64,000 bases of DNA from Pelagibius sp048268885 (GCA_048268885.1 JBLWUP010000003.1:185644-249643); one strand, 5' to 3'; positions 12,374 through 20,408 are shown, numbered from the stretch's first letter. The notes: generated from the sequence alone by a model not told the origin. Program-made: numbers and translations.

Positions 12374-12550
12374 AACGTTGTCGGCCCGCCTTTCAGGGGG
12401 ACCGGACGGCGGCCAGGCTCTCTGGTCGGCGGCCTAGCGTGGGCAGCCTACCGGGCGCTGGGCCTGCTCGGCGCCGGGCTGCTTCTGGTGCTCGGTGCCG
12501 CACTTTTCTGGGCTTCCCTAGGCCCGTCCGGACCGTTTATTTCGGGCTAA
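12374..12550 (+). pseudogene. Startless remnant encoding a single transmembrane segment
   Basis: The frame is open from just after a TGA at 12371 to a TAA at 12548. It reads as a basic stretch followed by a strongly hydrophobic segment (ALGLLGAGLLLVLGAALFW) and SLGPSGPF. There is no ATG, GTG or TTG with a ribosome site. The pattern of a basic N-terminus, one helix and a short W..SLGP motif resembles the first 50 residues of AsmA-like envelope proteins. A truncated relic is the simplest explanation, but chance in GC-rich DNA is possible. Confidence 0.3.
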
Positions 12551-12751
12551 CGGACTGACCGGAAAGAAAGAAACAGAAGTTGTCCCTTATGTGGTAATCC
12601 GCACAGCCCGCCCATCGGCCCCCGAGTAACCTCCTCTTGTAACGGACAGACGGATTCCTTCGCCCCCTGGGTGAATTCACGCGAAACCGGATTGTCCGTC
12701 ATGGACCCGAGAGGGTCGGTGGAATCTAGGGGAATGGGAGAGCGAAACATC

Positions 12752-13477
12752 ATGTCTGAAATCAACACACTGCTGATCGGCCGAAACCGGCTGTTCCTGG
12801 AAGGGCTGAAGAGCCTTCTGCGCGGCAGTTCCTTCGACGTCCGCAGCGAGGCGCTGTGCCTCGGCGACCTGGAGGAGATCGTTGACGACCAGCCGGAACT
12901 GATCCTCATCGAGCTGCGTGACGATCTCTCCGAGCTGATCGCGGATCTGCACCAGCTGCGCGAGGACCTGCCGGAGACTCCGGTGGTCGTTCTGACCGAC
13001 GAGCGTGACCCGCGCACTCTGGCGGGCTGCCTCAACGCGGGGGCGGCGGCCTTCCTGTTGAAGGACATTTCGCTGGAAGCGCTGATTCACTCCTTGAAGC
13101 TGGCGATGCTGGGCCAGAAGGTCATGCCGACCGAATTGGCCGCGGCCCTGATCAACGGCGCCGCCGGCGTGCAGCCGGTCAACGGCAAGGGCGTGGAGAG
13201 CTATGGCCTTTCCGACCGCGAGCTGGAAATTCTGCGCTGCCTGGTGAACGGCGACGCCAACAAGGTGATCGCCAATCGTCTGGACATCACCGAAGCCACG
13301 GTGAAGGTCCACATGAAGAGCCTGCTGCGCAAGATCAAGGCCGGCAACCGCACTCAAGCGGCGATCTGGGCCTTGAATCACGGCCTCGCGCCGGGACTGC
13401 CTTTCGGCAAGGCCGCCGAGCCGCGCGTGTCCGTTGGCGCGATGAAGGAAGTGGAGATGTCGCAGATGATGGGCTAG
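12752..13477 (+). CDS. LuxR/NarL-type regulator with a degenerate receiver
   Basis: A 241-residue protein with a receiver-like fold at about 5-115 and a LuxR helix-turn-helix at about 150-215 (YGLSDRELEILRCLVNG, ITEATVKVHMKSLLRKI). The receiver has lost its acidic pocket: the usual DD reads GRN and the phospho-acceptor Asp is Glu (LILIELRDD), while the late Lys is kept (FLLKD). It is therefore probably phosphorylation-independent. The start at 12752 is the second ATG after a GGGAG site. It faces a similar regulator gene to its right, end to end. Confidence 0.88.
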   Translation: MSEINTLLIGRNRLFLEGLKSLLRGSSFDVRSEALCLGDLEEIVDDQPELILIELRDDLSELIADLHQLREDLPETPVVVLTDERDPRTLAGCLNAGAAAFLLKDISLEALIHSLKLAMLGQKVMPTELAAALINGAAGVQPVNGKGVESYGLSDRELEILRCLVNGDANKVIANRLDITEATVKVHMKSLLRKIKAGNRTQAAIWALNHGLAPGLPFGKAAEPRVSVGAMKEVEMSQMMG

Positions 13478-13626
13478 GTCACCCTAGCCCATCCCCTTCC
13501 TCTCTCTTCCGGCTGCGTGGCGCGCAGCCCGACCGGCGTATCCTTCACATCACCGGATACGCCGGCTTCTTGGGGGCTCCGCGGATGGGCGCGCCGCTTT
13601 GTTAGGCGCCTGAAGCAAGAAGCTTC

Positions 13627-14379
13627 TCAGTCCCACGCGCTGCCGGAATCGTCTTTGCCATTGCCGCTCTTGCCGTTGACGCCCTGGCCGTTGACGCCCT
13701 GGCCATTGCCCTTCCGCAGGCTTTCCAGCAAGGGCAGCAGCACCGTGGCGGCCAGCACGGCCGCTTCGGTTCGGTTGCGGCAGTCCAGCTTGATCAGGAT
13801 GGCGCGGACCATGGACTTCACCCGCGCTTCGCTTTCTTCCAGGGCTTCGGCGATGCTGCGGTTGCTTTCGCCTTCGGCCAGAAGGGAGAGGATATCGCGC
13901 TCTCCTTCGCTGAGGCGCGACAACAGCTCCAGATAGGCGGCGCAGTCGGCACCGTCGCTTTTCGTCATGGGCATGACCGAGTAGCCGTCTTCGGCCAGTT
14001 TCAGGCTCGCTTCGAGATACTGCAGGCCGCGGTCCAGCAGGATCAGTCCGTCGGCGCGCCGGGGCAGGTCGCCCATCATCGCGCAGCGCGATTCAGGCAC
14101 CGCGAGCAGGACGTGCGTGCGCTTGCCCGACCAGCGCTCGATCTGGTCTTCCAGGCTGTGAAAGCGGCTGCTGTCATTGGCCGCGAGGATCAGGTAGTCG
14201 GCCTCCGGCTCGCCCCGGCCGTTGGAAGGAAAAATGCAGATGTCCCCGACGCGGGTATTGGGCACGCTGCGCAGCGCGTCCAGCAGAGGTCCGGGTTCAA
14301 TACCGGCGGCGACCACGGCACAGCGCCGGGCGGCGGGCGCGTCGGACGGGGGGGACAAACTGGCTTGCTGATCGATCAT
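13627..14379 (-). CDS. LuxR-type regulator with an unrecognisable receiver and a Gly/Asn-rich tail
   Basis: A 250-residue protein. The C-terminal LuxR helix-turn-helix (LSRLSEGERDILSLLAEG, SNRSIAEALEESEARVKS) lies at about 155-215. The N-terminal part keeps the length of a receiver, but I find none of the Asp pocket or Lys residues. The last 30 residues form a low-complexity tail with repeated GQGVN units, mirrored by a 15-base tandem DNA repeat near 13681-13710. The start at 14379 follows GGAGG, so the longer frame is rejected. The gene converges on the previous regulator. Confidence 0.85.
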   Translation of the reverse strand: MIDQQASLSPPSDAPAARRCAVVAAGIEPGPLLDALRSVPNTRVGDICIFPSNGRGEPEADYLILAANDSSRFHSLEDQIERWSGKRTHVLLAVPESRCAMMGDLPRRADGLILLDRGLQYLEASLKLAEDGYSVMPMTKSDGADCAAYLELLSRLSEGERDILSLLAEGESNRSIAEALEESEARVKSMVRAILIKLDCRNRTEAAVLAATVLLPLLESLRKGNGQGVNGQGVNGKSGNGKDDSGSAWD

Positions 14380-14655
14380 CTGGGCGGAACCTCCAACCTT
14401 ACGGAATTCTCGGATGGCGGCGCCTGGCTCCGTCTTGGCTGGGCCGTCCTGCGCCACGATTGCAGAAACCCTAGCACGCTGCACTTCCGCGTTCGCTGGC
14501 ACAGGCATAGTACCACCGAGGGGGTAGGCCCGGGCCGTGACGCCCGCGAACCGGGAAATGCCGTGCTTTCGGGGGCGCGACCGCGTCGGAATCGGGGATG
14601 TGGCTTGGGTGAACCGGCGCCAAGCAGCGGCGGTCCCCGGTACTCTTGTCCGCCC

Positions 14656-14671
14656 TGTGACTAATCTCACA
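14656..14671. promoter_or_regulatory. Consensus Crp-type binding site
   Basis: TGTGA-CTAATC-TCACA is a perfect match to the TGTGA-N6-TCACA consensus of Crp-family regulators, extended by one C-G pair on each side. Its centre at 14663.5 lies 41.5 bases before the predicted transcription start at 14705, exactly the class II activator position. A Crp-family gene is encoded about 170 bases to the right. Confidence 0.8.
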
Positions 14672-14692
14672 GAGCGCGGCGGCCCGGCGGGC

Positions 14693-14698
14693 TATCCT
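14693..14698 (+). promoter_or_regulatory. Candidate -10 box of the small-RNA promoter
   Basis: TATCCT at the correct distance from the Crp site, with no good -35 box (the Crp site occupies it). This predicts a start near 14705, which is the first base of the small-RNA hairpin. Confidence 0.55.
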
Positions 14699-14704
14699 GC
14701 AGTC

Positions 14705-14797
14705 GTCATTGTGGAGGTCCTCCCTCAAGCCACGATGACGAACCTTTAGGTGAGCCCAAGCCCCGTCCGTCGCCCATCGGACGGGGCTTTTCCTTTT
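14705..14797 (+). ncRNA. Candidate small RNA with an anti-Shine-Dalgarno loop (mmgR/alpha-r8-like)
   Basis: A roughly 90-nt transcript is predicted between the Crp-dependent promoter and a strong terminator. The 5' hairpin pairs 14705-14714 with 14730-14739 (10 bp, one G-U). Its 15-base loop contains TCCTCCCT, complementary to ribosome binding sites. A short linker and the terminator hairpin follow. Size, layout and the CCTCCCT loop recall the alphaproteobacterial mmgR/alpha-r8 RNAs (Rfam 'suhB') as I remember them. No protein gene explains the promoter-terminator pair. Homology was not tested. Confidence 0.7.
14758..14797 (+). terminator. Rho-independent terminator of the small RNA
   Basis: A perfect 12-bp stem (14758-14769 with 14778-14789), rich in GC, has an 8-base loop and is followed by TTTTCCTTTT. 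The T-run is on the plus strand only, so it terminates rightward transcription, not the leftward Crp gene. Confidence 0.88.
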
Positions 14798-14829
14798 GCG
14801 GTGCTGCGGTGTCGGAAAAGGTCGCCGGT

Positions 14830-15546
14830 TCAGTCGCCGGTCACATCGTGGACCAGGCGTTCCAGCTCATCCAGGTCGCTGATGATCAGCGTACGGCCGT
14901 CGCGGCTGATCAGGCCGCTCTTGGTCAGGTCGTTCAGTTCGCGCGTGACCGCTTCGCGGTGCGTGCTGATGCGGCTGGCGATGTCGGCATGGGTCGGCGC
15001 GGGGGAGATGCGCGCGGCGGCGCCGTCACGATCGCCCTCCCGGGCCAGGCGCAGCAGCTCGGAATGAATGCGGTTCTTCACGGCCAGGGTGCTGAATTCG
15101 AAAATGCGCTCGCTGAGCGAACGCACGGTGCCGATCAGGTGGGTCAGCAGCGCCATGGAGACGGCGGGGTATTCCTGAAGGATCGAACGGAAGGTCTCGG
15201 CCGAGACCGAGCCGATCATGACGTCACTCAATGCGATGACGTTGGCCGAGCGCGGCGCGCCGTCGATGGCGGCGTACTCGCCGAAGCACTCTCCGGCGTG
15301 GATGTCGCGGAAGGCGACCTCCTTGCCGGCGCTGGAGAAGAGAATTACCCGCACCGTGCCCGACACCATGAAGTAGACGTCGGTGGAGGCTTCCTGGTGT
15401 CCGATGATCTGCTGGTTGGCCGTGTAGTTCCGCCAGTTCACGCGCTGCGTCAGGCGCTCGATCTCACGCGAATCGAGATCCCGGAAGATTTCGATGCGTT
15501 CGAGGGCGTAACCCGTACCGCCTGAAAGCTTTTGATTGGCCGTCAT
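14830..15546 (-). CDS. Crp/Fnr-family transcription regulator, Crp-like
   Basis: A 238-residue protein. The N-terminal cyclic-nucleotide-binding beta-roll has a well-preserved phosphate-binding cassette (GECFGEYAAIDGAPRSA, about 85-101), which favours cAMP binding. A dimer helix follows, then a winged helix at about 170-230. The recognition helix HREAVTREL keeps the R-E-x-x-x-R pattern used by Crp to read TGTGA. There is no Fnr-type N-terminal Cys cluster. ATG at 15546 is preferred to an upstream GTG at 15555. It sits beside a consensus TGTGA-N6-TCACA site and a small-RNA gene, a likely target. Confidence 0.9.
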   Translation of the reverse strand: MTANQKLSGGTGYALERIEIFRDLDSREIERLTQRVNWRNYTANQQIIGHQEASTDVYFMVSGTVRVILFSSAGKEVAFRDIHAGECFGEYAAIDGAPRSANVIALSDVMIGSVSAETFRSILQEYPAVSMALLTHLIGTVRSLSERIFEFSTLAVKNRIHSELLRLAREGDRDGAAARISPAPTHADIASRISTHREAVTRELNDLTKSGLISRDGRTLIISDLDELERLVHDVTGD

Positions 15547-15907
15547 GATTCCCACTCATGGCGTTTCGGCTGGGCGCGCCGCCCCGTGCAAAGGGGCCGG
15601 AAGTACCAAGCCGTCGGAAAACGGTGCAAAGCCAGAAGAATCTTCTCCGCAGCGCAGGACCCGTTATCTCACCTATACCCCTTTTCCTCCCGCGGGGCAC
15701 GCGGTGAAGGCCCAAAGCCAGCGCAATAGTACCCCGCAGCCTCTCGGATGCAACTGGCCGATGGTTGCAGGATCGCGGCTATTACCTCCGCCGCGCACAC
15801 CCTGGTTTTCCCTGGGTCGCCCCTGGACTGGCTTGAAGCATACGGGGCATCGCAGTATGGAGAGGCCAGCCTGCCTCGTCTCCAGCGATAAAGCGCCCTG
15901 CCGCAAA
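15547..15907. other. Divergent intergenic region
   Basis: About 360 bases between the leftward Crp gene and the rightward AGE-family gene, presumably with both promoters. A short perfect palindrome AGAAGA-A-TCTTCT lies at 15634-15646. No RNA gene or terminator was recognised. Confidence 0.4.
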
Positions 15908-17119
15908 ATGTCACAGTCGCTCCCAGCCTTCCCAGCAGAACGCCTCCAGCCCTGGCTGAGCGGCACCCTTTTGCCATTCTGGGCCGAGGCCGGCTTCGAC
16001 CGGGAGCACGGCGCTTTCGTGGAGAAATTCGAGCCGTCGGGCGAGGCGAGCCGCGAGGACTATACCCGCGTCCGGGTGCAGGCCCGGCAGATCTATGTGT
16101 TTTCCCACGCGGCCGTCGCGGGGTTCAGCGACGTCGGACTGGAACGGGCCCGGAGCGCCTTCGCCTTCCTCGAAGAACACGCCTGGGACCGCGCGCAGGG
16201 CGGCTGGTTCCAGCGTCTGCGGCGCAGCGGGCCGCCGCTCGACCGCACGAAGGACAGCTACGACCATGCCTTCCTGCTGCTCGCGATGGCCTGGCTCTAC
16301 CGGGCCGGCGGCGATGACAGGGTGCTGCGCCGCGCCGAGGAGACCAGCGCTTATTTCGACGCGCACTTCGGCCTCACGCGCGGCGGCGTCTTTGACGGCT
16401 ACCGTGAGCAAGTGACTGGGCAGGAGACCGCGCCGGGCGCCGAGCTGCCTCTGCCGCGCCGGCAGAACCCGCATATGCATCTCTTCGAGGCTTACGTGGC
16501 GCTCTACGAGGCCAGCGGCGAGGCACACTGGCTGTCCCAGGCGCATCGCATGTTCGATCTCTTCGAGCGGTATTTTTTCGATGCCGCTGGCGGCCAGCTC
16601 ATCGAGTTCTTCGACCGCGACTGGCGCGAGATCCCGCATGAAAACCGCTGCCTGCGCGAGCCGGGGCACCATTTCGAGTGGACCTGGCTGCTGCACCGCT
16701 ACGCCGGCTTGAGCGGCGACGACCGCGCGGCGGCGGCCATGCGGCCGCTGTTCGACTGGGCCTGGCGGCACGGCATCGACCGTGAGAGCGCGGCGCCCTA
16801 CGTCGCCTTCGAGGAACTGGACCCCGAGGGCCGGGTCCTGGCCGAAGGGCGCAAGCGGCTCTGGCCGCAGACCGAGGCGGTGAAGGCCTGTCTGGCCGTC
16901 TACGAACGTTTCGGCGACGCGGCGGCCTTGGACGGTGCACATCAGCTGCTGGAGGCGATGTTCCGGACCTTCGCCGGCCTCGACAGTCCGCGCTGGCGCG
17001 AGCAGGTCGACCGCGAGGGCAAGCTGCTCCGTGAAGGCATGCCGGCAAGCAGCCTCTATCACCTCTTCCTCGCCGTGGCCGAAGCGGTCCGGGTGCTGCC
17101 CGGCGCAAAATCGGCCTAG
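15908..17119 (+). CDS. AGE-family sugar isomerase/epimerase (mannose isomerase-like)
   Basis: A 403-residue (alpha/alpha)6-barrel protein of the N-acylglucosamine 2-epimerase family. Active-site landmarks are visible: RVQARQIYVFSHA near 50-65, EPGHHFEWTWLL near 250-262, and RLWPQTEAVKA near 315-325. The paired His residues serve as acid/base in 2-epimerisation or aldose-ketose isomerisation. D-mannose/D-fructose isomerase activity would fit the nearby uronate genes, but the substrate cannot be fixed by reading. The frame is open further upstream, but 15908 gives the family length. Confidence 0.87.
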   Translation: MSQSLPAFPAERLQPWLSGTLLPFWAEAGFDREHGAFVEKFEPSGEASREDYTRVRVQARQIYVFSHAAVAGFSDVGLERARSAFAFLEEHAWDRAQGGWFQRLRRSGPPLDRTKDSYDHAFLLLAMAWLYRAGGDDRVLRRAEETSAYFDAHFGLTRGGVFDGYREQVTGQETAPGAELPLPRRQNPHMHLFEAYVALYEASGEAHWLSQAHRMFDLFERYFFDAAGGQLIEFFDRDWREIPHENRCLREPGHHFEWTWLLHRYAGLSGDDRAAAAMRPLFDWAWRHGIDRESAAPYVAFEELDPEGRVLAEGRKRLWPQTEAVKACLAVYERFGDAAALDGAHQLLEAMFRTFAGLDSPRWREQVDREGKLLREGMPASSLYHLFLAVAEAVRVLPGAKSA

Positions 17120-17151
17120 CTTGCCTGCAGACTTTCCGACCGAGACTGTGG

Positions 17152-17293
17152 CCCATCCTTCGAGACGGCGCTGTCGCACCTCCTCAGGATGAGGTCTGAG
17201 ATTGAATTGATCGACCTCATGCTGAGGAGCGAGTGTCAGCGAGCGTCTCGACCTGCCTTCGCCGAAGCGAAGCTCCGGCTTCGCGCAGGCAGG
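17152..17293. repeat. Composite palindromic intergenic repeat
   Basis: Two nested units. Arms at 17152-17195 and 17213-17253 are inverted copies built on CTCAGGATGAGGTC and GACCTCATGCTGAG with outer CGAGACG/CGTCTCG blocks. A second hairpin at 17252-17293 pairs CCTGCC..CGAAGC with GCTTCG..GGCAGG. Repeats of this kind are abundant in alphaproteobacterial intergenic DNA. It lies between two convergent gene ends and may act as a transcript end. Confidence 0.75.
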
Positions 17294-17336
17294 AGCGCGA
17301 GGTCGATCACGCCGCAAAATCTCTGTCGGCGGCCTT

Positions 17337-18836
17337 TCAGCTTTCCAGCCGCTTGAGCGTAGCGGCTACGGTGGCGCGGCTGCCGTTTTCCCTGAGGGCC
17401 GTGAGCGCGTCGGTGAGGGCCTGCCGCAAGGCCGGGTTCTCGGCCAGATCCGCGTCGAAAATCTCTGAAACCTGCAGCAGCTGCGTGACGATGGCGGCGG
17501 GCTCGCCCGCAGCGGCGCTGATCGCCGCCAGGCGCGCGGCCAGCGGGTCGCGCACGTCAATGTCGCGGCCCGTCTCGTCCGTCCCGCCGACGTAGCGCAT
17601 CCAGGCGGCCACCGCCAGCGCCAGCAGGTCGACGGGCGCGCCTTCGGCGAGGCGCTGGCGCAGGGGAGCGAGCAGGCGCTGCGGCAGTTTCTGGCTGCCG
17701 TCCATGGCGATCTGCCAGGTGCGGTGCTGCAGGCCGGGGTTGGCGAAGCGCTCGATCAGGGCCGACTTGTAGCCTTCCAGGTCGGCGTCCGCTGGCAGCT
17801 TCAGGGTCGGCCCGGCTTCGCGGTCCATGAAGGCGCGCACGAGGCGGCGGAAGTCGGCGTCGGCCATGGTGTCGGCCACGGTCTCGTAGCCGGCCAGGTA
17901 ACCCAGGTAGGCGATGAGCGAGTGGCTGCCGTTCAGCAGGCGCAGCTTCATCTCCTCGTAGGGCGCGACGTCGCGCACCATTTCCGCGCCGGCTTTCTCC
18001 CAGGCCGGGCGGCCGTCGGCGAAGTCGTCCTCGACGACCCACTGGCGGAAGGGTTCGGCAACCACCAGGCCCTCGTCGCGCAGGCCCAGGCGCTGGGCAG
18101 CCCGGTCCAGGTCGCTCTCGGTGGTGGCCGGGACGATGCGGTCCACCATGGTCGCCGGGAAGCGGCCTTCCTCGGCGATCCAGTCCGCCAGCGTCGGGTC
18201 GGCGGCCGTGGCCAGTTCCAGCACCAGGTTACGCACCAGACCGCCGTTGTGGGGAAGGTTGTCGCAGCACAGCACGGTGAAAGGCTTCGCCCCCGCCGCC
18301 TTGCGGGCGCTGAGGCCGGCGATCAGGGCGCCGAGGACCGAGCGCGGCCGCAGCGGATTGGCCAGGTCATGGGTGATGTCGGGATGGTCCGGGCGCAGCT
18401 TGCCGCTGGCCGGATCATGGCAATAGCCCTTCTCGGTGACGGTCAGAGAGACGATGCGGGTCTGCGGGGCGGCCATGCGCTCGATAAGCGCTTCCGGCGA
18501 CTCCGGCGCGTAGGTGATGGCCTTCACCGCGCCGATGACGCGCAGCTTCTCCTCGCCCGGGCCGCGTTCGGCGACGCTGTAGAGGCCGTCCTGCGGCGCC
18601 AGCTGGTCGCGCACCTCCGGGCGGCGCAGGCTGACGCCATGGATCGCCCAGTCACGGTCTTCCTTGGCGCCCCCCTGCGCGGCGAGCACATCGTCGGTGT
18701 AGACGGCCTGGTGGGCGCGGTGGAAGGCGCCGATGCCCAGGTGCACGATGCCGATGCCGCAGGCGGTGCGGTCGTAGGCCGGCTGTGCCACGTCGCGCGG
18801 CAGCCCGCCGCGCGTTGCTTCGCTTAATCGTTTCAT
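17337..18836 (-). CDS. uxuB: Mannitol dehydrogenase-family uronate reductase (fructuronate/tagaturonate reductase)
   Basis: A 499-residue polyol-specific long-chain dehydrogenase. The NAD-binding start IVHLGIGAFHRAHQAVYTDD at about 28-47 is the family signature. The catalytic region KLRLLNGSHSLIAYLGYLAG near 300 contains the K-x5-N-x2-H motif. It reduces a ketouronate to an aldonate with NADH. It is encoded 7 bases after uxaC in the same operon, so its substrate should be the UxaC product. UxaA further right suggests the altronate branch (tagaturonate), whereas the name UxuB implies fructuronate. Confidence 0.88.
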   Translation of the reverse strand: MKRLSEATRGGLPRDVAQPAYDRTACGIGIVHLGIGAFHRAHQAVYTDDVLAAQGGAKEDRDWAIHGVSLRRPEVRDQLAPQDGLYSVAERGPGEEKLRVIGAVKAITYAPESPEALIERMAAPQTRIVSLTVTEKGYCHDPASGKLRPDHPDITHDLANPLRPRSVLGALIAGLSARKAAGAKPFTVLCCDNLPHNGGLVRNLVLELATAADPTLADWIAEEGRFPATMVDRIVPATTESDLDRAAQRLGLRDEGLVVAEPFRQWVVEDDFADGRPAWEKAGAEMVRDVAPYEEMKLRLLNGSHSLIAYLGYLAGYETVADTMADADFRRLVRAFMDREAGPTLKLPADADLEGYKSALIERFANPGLQHRTWQIAMDGSQKLPQRLLAPLRQRLAEGAPVDLLALAVAAWMRYVGGTDETGRDIDVRDPLAARLAAISAAAGEPAAIVTQLLQVSEIFDADLAENPALRQALTDALTALRENGSRATVAATLKRLES

Positions 18837-18843
18837 CTTGGGC

Positions 18844-20259
18844 TCAGAGTTTATAGGCCTGCTTCACCAGGCGGTAGGTCAGGTCGTGGGCGACCTCCAG
18901 GGCTTCGTCCTCCTCCAGCCGGTGGGTGCAGACCAGCTCCGCCAGATAGGCGCAGTCGACGCGCCGGGCGACGTCGTGGCGCGCCGGGATGGAGAGGAAG
19001 GCGCGGGTGTCGTCGTTGAAGCCGACGGTGTTGTAGAAGCCGGCGGTCTCGGTCAGCGCCTTGCGATAGCGCAGCATGCCTTCCGGGCTGTCGTAGAACC
19101 ACCAGGCCGGGCCGATCTTCAGGCAGGGATAGTGCCCGGCCAGCGGCGCCAGCTCGCGGCTGTAGCTGGTCTCGTCCAGCGTGAAGAGAATGATCGAGAG
19201 ACCGCGCTCGTTGCCGTAGCGGTCGAGCAGCGGCTTCAGGCCCTGAACGTAGTCGGTCGCGAGCGGAATGTCGGCGCCGACGTTGCGCCCGAAGGCGGCG
19301 AACAGCTTGGCGTTGTGGTTGCGGAAGGAGCCGGGGTGGATCTGCATGACCAGGCCGTCGTCCAGGCTCATGCGCGCCATCTCGGTGAGGATCTGCGCGC
19401 GGAACAGCTCGTGGTCGGCGGCGAGGCCCTTGCCCTGCAGGATGCGGTCGAAGAGTTGCGCGGCGGCGCCCGGATCCAGGTCGGCGGTGGCCGCCGTCTG
19501 GTGGCCGTGATCGGTCGAGGTGGCGCCCATCCCGGCGAAGAAGGCGCGGCGCTGGGCCAGGGCGGCGAGGTAGCCGTCCCAGGTGAGGGTGTTTTCGCCG
19601 GTCATGGCGCCGAGGTGTTCGACTTTCACGCGGAAGCCCTCGAAGTCCGGGTCGACCACGGGGTCCGGGCGGAAGGCCGTCAGCACGCGGCCCTTCCAGT
19701 TGCTGTCGCGGATCGTCTGGTGGTGCGCCAGGTCGTCGAGGGGCGATTCCGTGGTCGCCAGCACCTCGATGCCGAAGCGGTCGAAGAGGGCGCGCGGGCG
19801 CATGTCGTCCTGTTTCAGGCGTGCGCTCAGCTGGTCGTAAATGCGGTCGGCGCTTTCCGGCGTCAGGCGCTCCTCGATGCCGCAGACCACCGACAGCGCG
19901 TGGTCGAACCACATGCGCGAGGGCGTGCCGCGGAACAGGGGGTAGTGCGCGGCGAAGCGCCGCCAGATCTCGCGGCCGTCGGTTTCCACAGCTGCGCCAT
20001 CGGCGCGGGGGATGCCGAGGTCCTCCAGCTTCACTCCCTGGCTGTAGAGCATGCGGAAGAGGTAGTGGTCGGGCATGATGAACAGCTCGGCCGGATCGCC
20101 GAAGGGGGCGTCCTCGGCGAACCAGCGCGGCTCGGTGTGGCCGTGCGGCGAGACGATCGGCAGGTCCTTGATCTCGTCGTAGAGCCGCCGCGCCACCGCC
20201 CGCATCGCCGGGTCGGGCGGAAACAGGCGGTCTTCGTGCAGTATCAGGGGCTCGGCCAT
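18844..20259 (-). CDS. uxaC: Uronate isomerase
   Basis: A 471-residue TIM-barrel isomerase of the amidohydrolase superfamily, which interconverts glucuronate/fructuronate and galacturonate/tagaturonate. Metal ligands are seen in SPHGHTEPRWFAED near 35-48. Typical UxaC segments follow: LKIGPAWWFYDSPEGM near 390 and GFNDDTRAFLS near 420. The start at 20259 (MAEPLILHEDRLF) follows a GGGAG site. It is the first gene of the uxaC-uxuB operon; a perfect ATACTAGTAT palindrome lies about 70 bases upstream, a plausible GntR-type operator. Confidence 0.93.
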   Translation of the reverse strand: MAEPLILHEDRLFPPDPAMRAVARRLYDEIKDLPIVSPHGHTEPRWFAEDAPFGDPAELFIMPDHYLFRMLYSQGVKLEDLGIPRADGAAVETDGREIWRRFAAHYPLFRGTPSRMWFDHALSVVCGIEERLTPESADRIYDQLSARLKQDDMRPRALFDRFGIEVLATTESPLDDLAHHQTIRDSNWKGRVLTAFRPDPVVDPDFEGFRVKVEHLGAMTGENTLTWDGYLAALAQRRAFFAGMGATSTDHGHQTAATADLDPGAAAQLFDRILQGKGLAADHELFRAQILTEMARMSLDDGLVMQIHPGSFRNHNAKLFAAFGRNVGADIPLATDYVQGLKPLLDRYGNERGLSIILFTLDETSYSRELAPLAGHYPCLKIGPAWWFYDSPEGMLRYRKALTETAGFYNTVGFNDDTRAFLSIPARHDVARRVDCAYLAELVCTHRLEEDEALEVAHDLTYRLVKQAYKL

Positions 20260-20324
20260 GAAAACGCGTCTCCCGTGCATCGCCACCCGGTCGTGCTCTC
20301 CGCCGGGCGTTTCGGCCTTATCCT

Positions 20325-20334
20325 ATACTAGTAT
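20325..20334. promoter_or_regulatory. Palindrome ATACTAGTAT in the uxaC promoter region
   Basis: A perfect 10-base palindrome at about 65-75 bases before uxaC, overlapping possible -10 sequences. Uronate operons are often controlled by GntR-family repressors with TATAC-type palindromes; that regulator is not in the window. Confidence 0.45.
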
Positions 20335-20393
20335 GGTAGTCCGGGCTCAAGGGGAGATGCCCTTGGGAGAGAGAGGTAATCCGGGTATGCGAA

Positions 20394-20408
20394 TTAGAAC
20401 TATTCTAG
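20394..20408. promoter_or_regulatory. Irr-type iron box
   Basis: TTAGAA-CTA-TTCTAG matches the Irr control element (TTTAGAA-N3-TTCTAAA) at 11 of its 12 inner arm bases. It lies immediately upstream of a second iron box and of the promoter of the DUF2061 gene. Confidence 0.55.

Larger units (their letters stand above)
12053..12751. other. Long intergenic region with an operator-like palindrome and a coding remnant
   Basis: About 700 bases between the DUF1127 gene (leftward) and a LuxR-type gene (rightward). It holds the palindrome at 12296-12313 and an open, startless frame at 12374-12550 that encodes a membrane segment. The rest near 12560-12750 is the presumed promoter and leader of the rightward gene. 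No RNA gene was recognised. Confidence 0.5.

Noticed and set aside
13681..13710. Tandem 15-base repeat as a possible CRISPR or regulatory array
   Set aside because: Only two units, inside the coding sequence of a LuxR-type protein, encoding its Gly/Asn-rich tail.
14537..14749. A 70-codon frame covering the small-RNA hairpin
   Set aside because: No ribosome site, no motif, and it starts upstream of the Crp-dependent promoter. The RNA structure explains the conserved-looking features better.
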